From an uncultured Peptococcaceae bacterium (lineage in GTDB: Bacteria; Bacillota; Peptococcia; Peptococcales; Peptococcaceae): a DNA stretch of 6,106 nucleotides. The stretch spans positions 1-6,106 of the forward strand of contig CABVBB010000144.1 in assembly GCA_902496505.1 (NCBI GenBank), in the 5' to 3' direction. Under the pieces are notes generated by a model that was not told where the DNA came from, did not search any database, and saw only the letters and a list, made by a program, of their open reading frames with translations. Made by a program: the position numbers and the translations under genes. Shown piece after piece: positions 1 through 6,106 of the stretch; within the stretch, counting starts at the first letter, position 1, and each line of letters begins with the position of its first letter.

Positions 1-19
1 TGGGAAAGGAGCCATTATT

Positions 20-412
20 ATGGAAGAGATCTTAACATTTTTGAGAAACTGCGGCATCTTTTATTTAGCGACCTGTGAGGACGGCCAGCCCCATGTCCGC
101 CCCTTCGGCGCTGTCTGTGCCTATGAGGGCAGACTTTATCTGGTGACCAACAACCAAAAGAACGTCTACCGGCAGATCTTGAGCAATCCCCAGGTGGAGA
201 TCTGCGGCCTGTATCAAGATCAATGGGCTCGCATCACCGGCACACTGGCGCTGGATGAGCGGCGGGAAGCGCGGGCGGCTATGCTGGAGGCCAACCCCTC
301 TCTGTCTGAGATGTATGCTGTAGATGACCAGCTCATGGTGGTCCTTTATTTCACCCAAGCTGAGATGACCGTATATTTGCCCGGCGGTCAAACGCAGACT
401 TGCGCTTTTTGA
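20..412 (+). CDS. Pyridoxamine 5'-phosphate oxidase-like (split-barrel flavin-binding) protein
   Basis: This is a complete 130-residue protein starting at ATG 20. A clear Shine-Dalgarno AAAGGAG (5-11) lies 8 nt before the start, and the gene ends in TGA. Its pattern is that of small PNPOx-like split-barrel proteins. An N-terminal helix (about 1-10) is followed by strands reading FYLATCEDGQPHVRPFG (14-30), then a second strand with LYLVTNNQKNVYRQI (39-53), and a late hydrophobic strand near LMVVLYF (105-111). In this family the RPFG and T-N-x-K-x-x-Y-R-Q-I segments contribute to FMN (or F420/haem) binding. True PNPO, which makes pyridoxal phosphate, is longer, so the substrate here is unknown and a vitamin B6 role should not be assumed. 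It is probably a cytoplasmic homodimer. It has no evident functional link to lonB, on which it converges, and its promoter lies outside the window. Confidence 0.85.
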   Translation: MEEILTFLRNCGIFYLATCEDGQPHVRPFGAVCAYEGRLYLVTNNQKNVYRQILSNPQVEICGLYQDQWARITGTLALDERREARAAMLEANPSLSEMYAVDDQLMVVLYFTQAEMTVYLPGGQTQTCAF

Positions 413-423
413 ACATCCCTCCC

Positions 424-472
424 AAAAAAGAGCTGCCATCGACCGTGACTCGATCGATGGCAGCTCTTTTTT
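424..472. terminator. Bidirectional rho-independent terminator between PNPOx-like gene and lonB
   Basis: A perfect inverted repeat has 19-nt arms at 424-442 and 454-472. It consists of an A6 run, GAGCTGCCATCGA, an 11-nt loop, the complement, and a T6 run. Read on either strand it gives a GC-rich stem followed by U6. It starts 12 nt after the stop of the plus-strand gene and 9 nt after the lonB stop on the minus strand, so it can end both convergent transcripts. Confidence 0.93.
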
Positions 473-480
473 AGGCGCCG

Positions 481-2178
481 TTACAGCGCCGCTGGGACAT
501 TTTCCACAGGCGCTGCCGCGGCAATGACTTGATCCTCTTCTTTGCTCAGAGAGACCTTGCGGCCCAGCGCCAAGTCGATGACTTCCGAAAGCTCGGTGAC
601 TGGGATGACCGTAAGTCCCTCCAAATGCTCGAAGGACGCCTGCCAGTTATCTTCTGGAATGATGACTCGAGTCGCGCCGGCCTGTCGGGCAGCTTCGACC
701 TTGGCAACTACACCGCCGATGGGTTTGACCTGCCCGCGGATGGAGACTTCGCCGGTCATGGCCAGCTTATTATCCACCGGCAGGCCAGTGATAGCCGAAT
801 AGATGACCGTGGCCATCGTGATCCCGGCGGAAGGGCCGTCGATCGGCACACCGCCCGGGAAATTGACATGGATATCATAATCTCTGGGCTCGACGTGCAG
901 ATTGCGCCGCAAAACGGTGAGCACGTTTTCCACCGAACCGCGGGCCATACTTTTGCGGCGGCTTTTCTGTCCGCCGGCACCCGGCAGTTCTTCTTCTTCA
1001 ACGATACCGGTCACCCGCAGCTGACCGCAGCCTTTTTCCACTGGAACGGCGGTGGCTTCGATCTCGCTGATGATGCCCATATTCGGACCGCAGACCGCCA
1101 GACCATTGATCAAGCCGACAGCAGGCTGAGGAGCGATCTTCTTTTCCATGCGCGGTGTGTAGCGGCCGCTGTTGACCACCCATTCCATATCCTCGCGGGT
1201 GATGCTTTCACGCCCAGCGGTGAGCACCACGCCGGCAGCCAGCTGGACCATATTGACCGCCTCGCGGCCATTGGTGGCAAAATGGCTGACCACATCCACC
1301 GCATCAGCATCAATAGCAAAGCCCACCTTCTCCGCCGCATTCTGCGCAATATCGTGGATCTCATCCGGCCGCAGGCTGCGGAAGAAGACTTCTAAGCAGC
1401 GAGAACGGATCGCCGGCGGCAGTTCCTGCGGCTGTCTGGTGGTGGCGGCTACCAAGCGAAAATCGGCAGGCAGACCGTTTTCAAACACATCGCGGATATA
1501 ACTCGGCACATTTTCATCCTCAGAATTGTAATAGGCGCTCTCCAAGATGACCTTGCGGTCCTCCAGCACCTTGAGCAGCTTATTGATCTGGATAGGATGC
1601 AGCTCCCCGATCTCATCGATATAGAGCATCCCGCCGTGCGCCTTGGTCACTGCACCCGGCTTAGGCTGAGGGATGCCCGCCACGCCCATAGCACCTGCGC
1701 CCTGATAGATCGGGTCATGCACCGAACCGATCAACGGATCGGCGATGCCGCGCTCATCGAAGCGGGACGTCGCGCCGTCCACCTCTACGAATTTGGCGTC
1801 CGCCAAAAACGGCGAATGGGGACTGCGCTTGGCTTCCTCCAAAACGAGCCGCGCCGCCGTGGTCTTGCCGACTCCCGGCGGTCCATAAATGATCACATGC
1901 TGCGGATTGGGGCCGCAGATGGCTGCCTTGAGCGCCTTGATCCCCTCCTCCTGACCGACCACATCGTCAAATGACGCTGGCCGCGTCTTGGCTGTCAAAG
2001 GCTCGGTCAAATGGATCTTGCGCATAGCGTTGAGCCTCTCCATTTCCTTCTTCGATTCCTTGACCACCGCAGTCTTGCTGCCCTGCTGCCCACGCAGCAG
2101 ATTCAAAAAATACATCCCGATAACAATGGCAAAAAATATCTGGATGTAACCAAACATACTGCCTAATCCTCCTGACAT
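481..2178 (-). CDS. lonB: Membrane-anchored ATP-dependent protease LonB
   Basis: LonB is an AAA+ Ser-Lys protease that degrades folded or regulatory proteins. In Bacillus subtilis it is membrane-associated and made in the forespore. From ATG 2178 it is 565 aa, close to the roughly 550 aa of the Bacillus protein. One hydrophobic helix (about 8-28) replaces the large N-terminal domain of LonA. Walker A GPPGVGKT is at 99-106 and Walker B LYIDEIGE at 185-192. A sensor-1-like AATT segment is near 244-247, an arginine region RSRC at 258-261 and GREAVNM at 304-310. The protease domain carries GPSAG with catalytic Ser450 and PIGGVVAKVEAA with Lys493. The 43-residue spacing equals that of E. coli Lon Ser679/Lys722. 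The N-terminus is uncertain: GTG 2184, ATG 2178 and ATG 2157 are all possible. ATG 2178 best fits the family length and has AAGGGAG 9 nt upstream. The Ala-rich tail ends in PAAL. No lonA follows. Confidence 0.95.
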   Translation of the reverse strand: MSGGLGSMFGYIQIFFAIVIGMYFLNLLRGQQGSKTAVVKESKKEMERLNAMRKIHLTEPLTAKTRPASFDDVVGQEEGIKALKAAICGPNPQHVIIYGPPGVGKTTAARLVLEEAKRSPHSPFLADAKFVEVDGATSRFDERGIADPLIGSVHDPIYQGAGAMGVAGIPQPKPGAVTKAHGGMLYIDEIGELHPIQINKLLKVLEDRKVILESAYYNSEDENVPSYIRDVFENGLPADFRLVAATTRQPQELPPAIRSRCLEVFFRSLRPDEIHDIAQNAAEKVGFAIDADAVDVVSHFATNGREAVNMVQLAAGVVLTAGRESITREDMEWVVNSGRYTPRMEKKIAPQPAVGLINGLAVCGPNMGIISEIEATAVPVEKGCGQLRVTGIVEEEELPGAGGQKSRRKSMARGSVENVLTVLRRNLHVEPRDYDIHVNFPGGVPIDGPSAGITMATVIYSAITGLPVDNKLAMTGEVSIRGQVKPIGGVVAKVEAARQAGATRVIIPEDNWQASFEHLEGLTVIPVTELSEVIDLALGRKVSLSKEEDQVIAAAAPVENVPAAL

Positions 2179-2194
2179 CGACACAAACTCCCTT
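2168..2194 (-). promoter_or_regulatory. Two alternative Shine-Dalgarno sites for lonB
   Basis: On the minus strand, AAGGGAG (2194-2188) lies 9 nt before ATG 2178 but only 3 nt before GTG 2184, which disfavours the GTG. A second, stronger AGGAGG (2173-2168) sits inside the first codons and lies 10 nt before an in-frame ATG at 2157. Either ATG keeps the membrane helix. The sequence alone does not settle which is used, and both may be. Confidence 0.6.
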
Positions 2195-2204
2195 CTTTAT
2201 GACC

Positions 2205-2234
2205 ATTATTGATCCTGCCAGTAGCTTGTGCCAA
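2205..2234 (-). promoter_or_regulatory. Candidate sigma-A-type promoter for lonB
   Basis: On the minus strand, TTGGCA (2234-2229, 5/6 to the -35 consensus) and AATAAT (2210-2205, 5/6 to the -10 consensus) are separated by 18 nt. Transcription would start near 2198, just before the lonB Shine-Dalgarno, giving a very short leader. The long break and the terminator separating lonB from clpX make a separate promoter necessary. The spacing is one base over optimal, and a sporulation sigma factor could also be used. This is a prediction only. Confidence 0.45.
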
Positions 2235-2348
2235 AACGGGAGAATTTATCAGCACTGAGAAAATTTTATTTTGCTGCTGCCTTGCTGGCAAAACCAGACC
2301 AAAGTATGGCTTTTCCGATCTCGCTGTGCTAAACTGATGAAAAACGAC

Positions 2349-2372
2349 CGGCCTTTTGATCAAGGAAGGCCG
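2349..2372 (+). repeat. Inverted repeat (possible operator or 5'-UTR hairpin) before the 132-aa gene
   Basis: CGGCCTT (2349-2355) and AAGGCCG (2366-2372) are perfect 7-bp inverted arms around a 10-nt centre. The perfect palindrome TTGATCAA (2356-2363) lies inside that centre. The element ends about 11 nt before the AAAGGAGA ribosome binding site. It has no T-run after it, so it is not an intrinsic terminator. It could be a repressor site or an mRNA structure affecting translation. No regulator is identified. Confidence 0.4.
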
Positions 2373-2396
2373 AGTACTGCAAAAGGAGACCGCCAT

Positions 2397-2795
2397 ATGA
2401 CCGATCTTGCAAATGCCACGTTCCATTTGCTGACCCATTTAGACCGCGAAAAGATCATCACCCTAGCTGAGTCAGAAAGCTTGGCCGCCCAAACTTTTAC
2501 CGACCTGGTGCTGCTGCTTAAGCAAAAACTTCAGCAAGCCTATCCTGATACCAAACCGAAACGCTTACTGAAAAGCGTCCACTACGCCAACGGTTTCCCT
2601 GACGAAGCACTCAAGCAGAATGCTTTTCTGCTGGATGACATCGAGCAGTACCTGACTCTCAACGGTTTCCTCGACCACGACAAAAGCGTGGCTTATTTCA
2701 ACGCCGCGATCACCTCAAAGGGTTTCGTCATCACGCCGGAGTCTTTGGTCGCTGTGATGATCGACAGCCTGCTATCCAGCCAAAACAACCGTTGA
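2397..2795 (+). CDS. Hypothetical protein, 132 aa, between clpX and lonB on the opposite strand
   Basis: I do not recognise this protein. The reading frame is open further upstream, but ATG 2397 is chosen because AAAAGGAGA (2381-2389) places AGGAG 8 nt before it. The product is soluble, with no signal peptide, no membrane helix, no cysteine and no tryptophan, and looks mostly alpha-helical. Segments 10-48 (HLLTHLDREKIITL onward, rich in L, K and Q) and 69-92 look amphipathic. A basic stretch KPKRLLKS is at 53-60. The C-terminal part ITPESLVAVMIDSLL (112-126) looks like a further helix. It is divergent from lonB and converges on clpX with a shared terminator, so it is a single-gene transcript. 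The clean start, stop and terminator support a real gene, and its codon use does not look obviously foreign. No function can be assigned from position alone. Confidence 0.75.
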   Translation: MTDLANATFHLLTHLDREKIITLAESESLAAQTFTDLVLLLKQKLQQAYPDTKPKRLLKSVHYANGFPDEALKQNAFLLDDIEQYLTLNGFLDHDKSVAYFNAAITSKGFVITPESLVAVMIDSLLSSQNNR

Positions 2796-2813
2796 AAAAT
2801 GCGTCTGAACGCC

Positions 2814-2852
2814 AAAAAAGCCTGCCCATCGCGAGGATGGACAGGCTTTTTT
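2814..2852. terminator. Bidirectional rho-independent terminator between the 132-aa gene and clpX
   Basis: Arms at 2814-2830 and 2836-2852 pair over 16 of 17 positions. They comprise A6, GCCTG, one C/A mismatch, CCATC, a 5-nt loop GCGAG, and the complement ending in T6. The element begins 18 nt after the stop of the plus-strand gene and 2 nt after the clpX stop on the minus strand. It should end both convergent transcripts and stop clpX transcription from running into lonB. Confidence 0.92.
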
Positions 2853-2854
2853 CA

Positions 2855-4096
<1,242 letters not shown>

Positions 4097-4113
4097 CCAC
4101 TCACCTCAAATCT

Positions 4114-4140
4114 CAGCGCCCTGCCTTGGGCAGAGCGCTG
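4114..4140 (-). repeat. Strong hairpin in the clpP-clpX gap, next to the clpX ribosome binding site
   Basis: In the minus-strand RNA, arms 4140-4129 and 4125-4114 form a 12-bp stem (CAGCGC, one G-U pair, CTGCC) closed by a 3-nt CAA loop. It is followed by GAGATTTGAGG rather than a U-run, so it is not a classical terminator. It begins 20 nt after the clpP stop and ends 6 nt before the clpX Shine-Dalgarno. Likely roles are mRNA processing, protection of the clpP 3' end, or tuning of clpX translation; these are inferences. Confidence 0.7.
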
Positions 4141-4160
4141 TCTTTTCATCTAATAGCGTG

Positions 4161-4766
4161 TTATTTCTTGAGAGCAGGTTTGCTGCGGCTGACGAAGACA
4201 TCGTCGATCAAGCCGTATTCTTTAGCCTGCCAGGACGTCATGAAATTGTCGCGTTCTGTATCCTGCATGATCTTTTCTAAAGGCTGACCCGTGCGCTCTG
4301 CCAAGATCTTGTTGATATTTTCCTTGATCTCGATGATGCGCTTGGCATGGATAGCGATATCCGTCGCCTGACCCTGCGCGCCGCCTAAGGGCTGATGGAT
4401 CATGATCTCGCTGTTGGGCAGGGCGTAGCGTTTGCCTTTAGCGCCTGCGGCCAAAAGGAAAGCACCCATGCTGGCAGCCAGACCCACGCAGATGGTGGAC
4501 ACGTCGCATTTGATAAAATTCATCGTGTCAAAGATCGCCATGCCTGCGGTGACCGAACCGCCGGGGCTGTTGATATAAAGTGCGATATCCTTGTCAGGAT
4601 CTTCGCCTTCCAAAAACAGCAGCTGCGCGATGATCAGATTAGCGGAAGCGTCATTGACTTCGCCGCCTAAAAAGATGATGCGGTCTTTCAGCAAACGGGA
4701 GTAAATATCATAGGAGCGTTCACCACGACTGGTCTGCTCCACGACCATTGGGACCAAATAACTCAT
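4161..4766 (-). CDS. clpP: ATP-dependent Clp protease proteolytic subunit ClpP
   Basis: ClpP is the tetradecameric serine peptidase chamber that works with ClpX, or with ClpC/ClpA-type partners. The chosen start is ATG 4766, giving 201 aa, because AAAGGGG (4781-4775) lies 8 nt before it and the protein then begins [20 protein letters not shown], the usual ClpP N-terminus. The in-frame ATG 4784 would add six residues, overlap the ribosome binding site, and is rejected. The catalytic triad is Ser99 (GLAASMGA), His124 (MIHQPLGG) and Asp173 (DTERDNF), spaced as in the E. coli and Bacillus enzymes. The oxyanion-type motif SPGGSVTAG is at 67-75. The short N-terminal propeptide segment is typical. 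It lies between tig and clpX on one strand. No clear CtsR operator is seen upstream, although many Firmicutes clpP genes have one. Confidence 0.98.
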   Translation of the reverse strand: MSYLVPMVVEQTSRGERSYDIYSRLLKDRIIFLGGEVNDASANLIIAQLLFLEGEDPDKDIALYINSPGGSVTAGMAIFDTMNFIKCDVSTICVGLAASMGAFLLAAGAKGKRYALPNSEIMIHQPLGGAQGQATDIAIHAKRIIEIKENINKILAERTGQPLEKIMQDTERDNFMTSWQAKEYGLIDDVFVSRSKPALKK

Positions 4767-4774
4767 TGATCTAT

Positions 4775-4781
4775 CCCCTTT
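4775..4781 (-). promoter_or_regulatory. clpP ribosome binding site
   Basis: AAAGGGG on the minus strand lies 8 nt upstream of ATG 4766. It overlaps codons 2-3 of the frame that would begin at ATG 4784, which decides the start in favour of 4766. Confidence 0.8.
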
Positions 4782-4799
4782 CATTCATCAATAGACATC

Positions 4800-4838
4800 A
4801 AAAATACCCCGTCTGCGCTTGCCGTCAGACAGGCGTAT
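4800..4838 (-). terminator. Possible weak terminator or attenuator in the tig-clpP gap
   Basis: In the minus-strand RNA, 4838-4826 pairs with 4815-4804: AUAC, one bulged G, CCU, then GUCUG against CAGAC, GGG and GUAU, around a 10-nt loop. The stem runs into a U5 tract (4804-4800). The bulge, the G-U pair and the short U-run make it weaker than the two convergent-gene terminators here. It could partly end tig transcription or act as an attenuator in the clpP leader. Confidence 0.45.
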
Positions 4839-4851
4839 CCTTGACGCGCTA

Positions 4852-4879
4852 AGGCTAGCAGGTATCATCCCGCTAGCCT
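4852..4879 (-). repeat. Hairpin in the tig-clpP gap
   Basis: Arms 4879-4869 and 4862-4852 form an 11-bp stem in the minus-strand RNA (AGGCTAGC, one G-U pair, GG) with the 6-nt loop AUGAUA. No U-run follows. It lies 21 nt after the tig stop and 13 nt upstream of the second hairpin. It may protect the tig mRNA 3' end or sit at the 5' end of a clpP-initiated transcript. Confidence 0.65.
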
Positions 4880-4880
4880 C

Positions 4881-4908
4881 ACTATACACTTACCTATAAC
4901 TTAACCAA
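4881..4908 (-). promoter_or_regulatory. Candidate internal promoter for clpP-clpX
   Basis: TATAGT (4886-4881, 5/6 to the -10 consensus) lies 16 nt after TTGGTT (4908-4903, 3/6 to the -35 consensus), overlapping the tig stop codon. A start near 4875 would put the first hairpin at the transcript's 5' end. The -35 match is poor, so this is tentative. Confidence 0.3.
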
Positions 4909-6106
4909 TTTGAGCGTTTTCTAACAGAAAATCTGTGACTTTTTCCAGCAGGACATTTCTTCTGACAGCAGCAGCCTGACCCTGCATGGTGAAGACCTGT
5001 TTGACCTGTTCTACAGGCTGGCCGTACATTTCAGCCAGTTTGCCGAATTCTGCATCGACTTCTTCCTCAGTCACATCGATACCTTCTTTTTCAGCGATAG
5101 CTTCTAGGACCAGTCTTTGTTTAACGAAAGCTTCTGCTCTGGTGCGGCATTCTGCTTTGACATCATCCATGGAACCATTGGTGAGCTCCAGATATTTTTC
5201 CAGAGGGATACCCTGCTGGCGCATCTGGAAGGCCAAGTCGTTGAGGTAGTTGTCAGCCTCTGCTTCGACCATGGATTCTGGAGGCAGTACGTCAGCATCT
5301 TTGGTGACCATTTCAGTCACAGCGCCTTTGTACTGCATCTTGACAGCGTCTTTTTTGCTTTCAGCCAATTTTGCTTTAGCGTCCGCTTTGAGCTCTTCTA
5401 AGGTGTCGAATTCGCTGACATCTTTAGCAAATTCATCATCCAGCGGAGCCAGAGTCTGTCTCTTGATGCCGTTGACTTTGACTTCGAAGACGACTGGCTG
5501 GCCAGCCAAGGTCGGTTCGCCGTAATCTTCAGGGAAGGTGACGTCGAGGTTTCTTTCCTCGCCGACTTTCATGCCGACCATCTGTTCTTCAAAACCCGGG
5601 ATAAAGGTATGGGAACCAATGCCCAAAGTGTAACCAGCAGCGGTGCCGCCTGGGAAGATCTCGCCATTCAACTTGCCGCAGAAGTCCATCAGAACGCTGT
5701 CGCCGTTTTGAACGGTAGCTTCAGGATCGGTGACGTCTTCGATCACAGCATGTTTGCTGCGCAGGCTTTCCAAATATTGATCCAGATCTTCATCGGTGAC
5801 TTCGTCGCTGATCGCTTCGATCTGGAGACCTTTGTATTCGCCCAGCTCGATATCTTGTTTGGTGTCTACGATCGCTTTGAAGATGAAAGGTTTGCCATGC
5901 TCCAGCTGCACAATCTCCATGTCTGGTTTAGCGATAGGCTGGATGTCTTCCAATTCTTTGACGACATCGATGTATACTCTGGGGATCAAGGAGTTGACAG
6001 CTTCCTCATAGAAGACCTCAGGGCCGTATTGTTTTTCGATGATGGCTTTAGGCGCATGACCTTTTCTGAATCCATCGACATTGATGCGCGGCGCCATGGA
6101 TTTATA
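4901..6106 (-). CDS. tig: Trigger factor (ribosome-associated chaperone and prolyl isomerase), 5' end cut by the window
   Basis: Trigger factor binds the ribosome next to the exit tunnel and shields and folds nascent chains. The frame is open through the right edge with 401 residues visible, so the gene is partial. An internal ATG at 6097 is not the start. The ribosome-binding signature GFRKGHAP lies at visible residues 12-19. In E. coli this signature is at about residue 43, so about 31 residues are missing and full length would be about 432. The FKBP-like PPIase domain spans about 133-215 (GDSVLMDFCGKLNGE, FIPGFEEQMVGMKVGEER, VTFPEDYG). The helical C-terminal chaperone arms follow (about 223-393), ending in LLENAQIG. 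It is first in the visible tig-clpP-clpX row, 134 nt before clpP. Its promoter is outside the window. Confidence 0.97.
   Translation of the reverse strand, partial: YKSMAPRINVDGFRKGHAPKAIIEKQYGPEVFYEEAVNSLIPRVYIDVVKELEDIQPIAKPDMEIVQLEHGKPFIFKAIVDTKQDIELGEYKGLQIEAISDEVTDEDLDQYLESLRSKHAVIEDVTDPEATVQNGDSVLMDFCGKLNGEIFPGGTAAGYTLGIGSHTFIPGFEEQMVGMKVGEERNLDVTFPEDYGEPTLAGQPVVFEVKVNGIKRQTLAPLDDEFAKDVSEFDTLEELKADAKAKLAESKKDAVKMQYKGAVTEMVTKDADVLPPESMVEAEADNYLNDLAFQMRQQGIPLEKYLELTNGSMDDVKAECRTRAEAFVKQRLVLEAIAEKEGIDVTEEEVDAEFGKLAEMYGQPVEQVKQVFTMQGQAAAVRRNVLLEKVTDFLLENAQIG

Noticed and set aside
65..439. 124-codon minus-strand frame opposite the PNPOx-like gene
   Set aside because: It begins inside the antisense of a recognisable gene, runs through the terminator, and shows no family pattern.
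529..1395. Long open frame (288 codons) on the plus strand opposite lonB
   Set aside because: It lies wholly within the well-supported lonB gene and its translation is rich in Asp, His, Arg and Gly without domain-like patterning. No convincing ribosome binding site was seen. It is a shadow of lonB codon use.
2269..2293. Inverted repeat TTTTGC...GCAAAA in the lonB/unknown-gene interval
   Set aside because: Arms of only six bases in an A/T-rich, repetitive stretch can arise by chance, and no T-run or regulator motif supports it.
2302..2308. CATACTT on the minus strand as a sporulation-sigma -10 element for lonB
   Set aside because: No matching -35 element was found at the right distance, and the AATAAT/TTGGCA pair nearer to the gene is a better fit.
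2271..2396. Upstream extension of the 132-aa gene to an earlier ATG at 2271
   Set aside because: The extra 42 residues (cysteine- and tryptophan-containing, unlike the rest) cover the inverted repeat and ribosome binding site. ATG 2397 has a well-placed AGGAG.
4840..4850. Possible CtsR operator upstream of clpP (a single GTCAAGG)
   Set aside because: CtsR sites are direct repeats of a GGTCAAA-type heptamer. Only one imperfect half is present here.
6095..6097. ATG 6097 as the trigger factor start
   Set aside because: The frame stays open upstream to the window edge (Y-K-S), and the ribosome-binding GFRKG signature would be only nine residues from the start instead of about 43. The true start is outside the window.

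Overview
The window shows a Gram-positive-type (Bacillota/Firmicutes) protein quality-control locus. The minus strand carries, in transcription order, the 3' part of tig (trigger factor), clpP, clpX and, after a break, lonB. The order tig-clpP-clpX-lonB is typical of Clostridia, Negativicutes and relatives. Base composition looks balanced to moderately GC-rich, and Shine-Dalgarno sites are strong AGGAGG-like sequences. LonB, a membrane-anchored Lon protease, is best known from spore-forming Firmicutes, so the host probably belongs to a spore-forming lineage or one derived from it. The species cannot be named from this sequence.

Layout, left to right. At 20-412 (+) is a small pyridoxamine 5'-phosphate oxidase-like flavin-binding protein. 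It converges on lonB (481 to about 2178, -), and a perfect 19-bp bidirectional terminator (424-472) lies between them. The divergent interval 2179-2396 holds a plausible lonB promoter and an inverted repeat just before the ribosome binding site of a plus-strand gene. That gene (2397-2795, 132 aa) encodes a small soluble protein I do not recognise. It converges on clpX (2855-4096, -), with a second bidirectional terminator at 2814-2852. clpP (4161-4766, -) lies 64 nt upstream of clpX, and that gap holds a strong 12-bp hairpin directly before the clpX Shine-Dalgarno. The 134-nt tig-clpP gap contains two tandem hairpins, the second ending in five U, plus a possible clpP promoter overlapping the tig stop. 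tig (4901 to the right edge, -) lacks only about its first 31 residues.

How the genes work together: trigger factor folds nascent chains at the ribosome exit. ClpX unfolds tagged or damaged proteins and feeds them to the ClpP chamber. LonB is a separate membrane-tethered ATP-dependent protease. The terminator and the opposite-strand gene between clpX and lonB indicate that lonB is transcribed on its own here. The lonA gene that often follows lonB is absent from this position.

The four proteolysis/folding proteins look intact and conventional. The less ordinary material is the unrecognised 132-aa gene inserted between clpX and lonB, and the RNA-structure elements in the gaps. I found no CRISPR array, insertion sequence, tRNA or rRNA, and no convincing evidence of a wholly new system.
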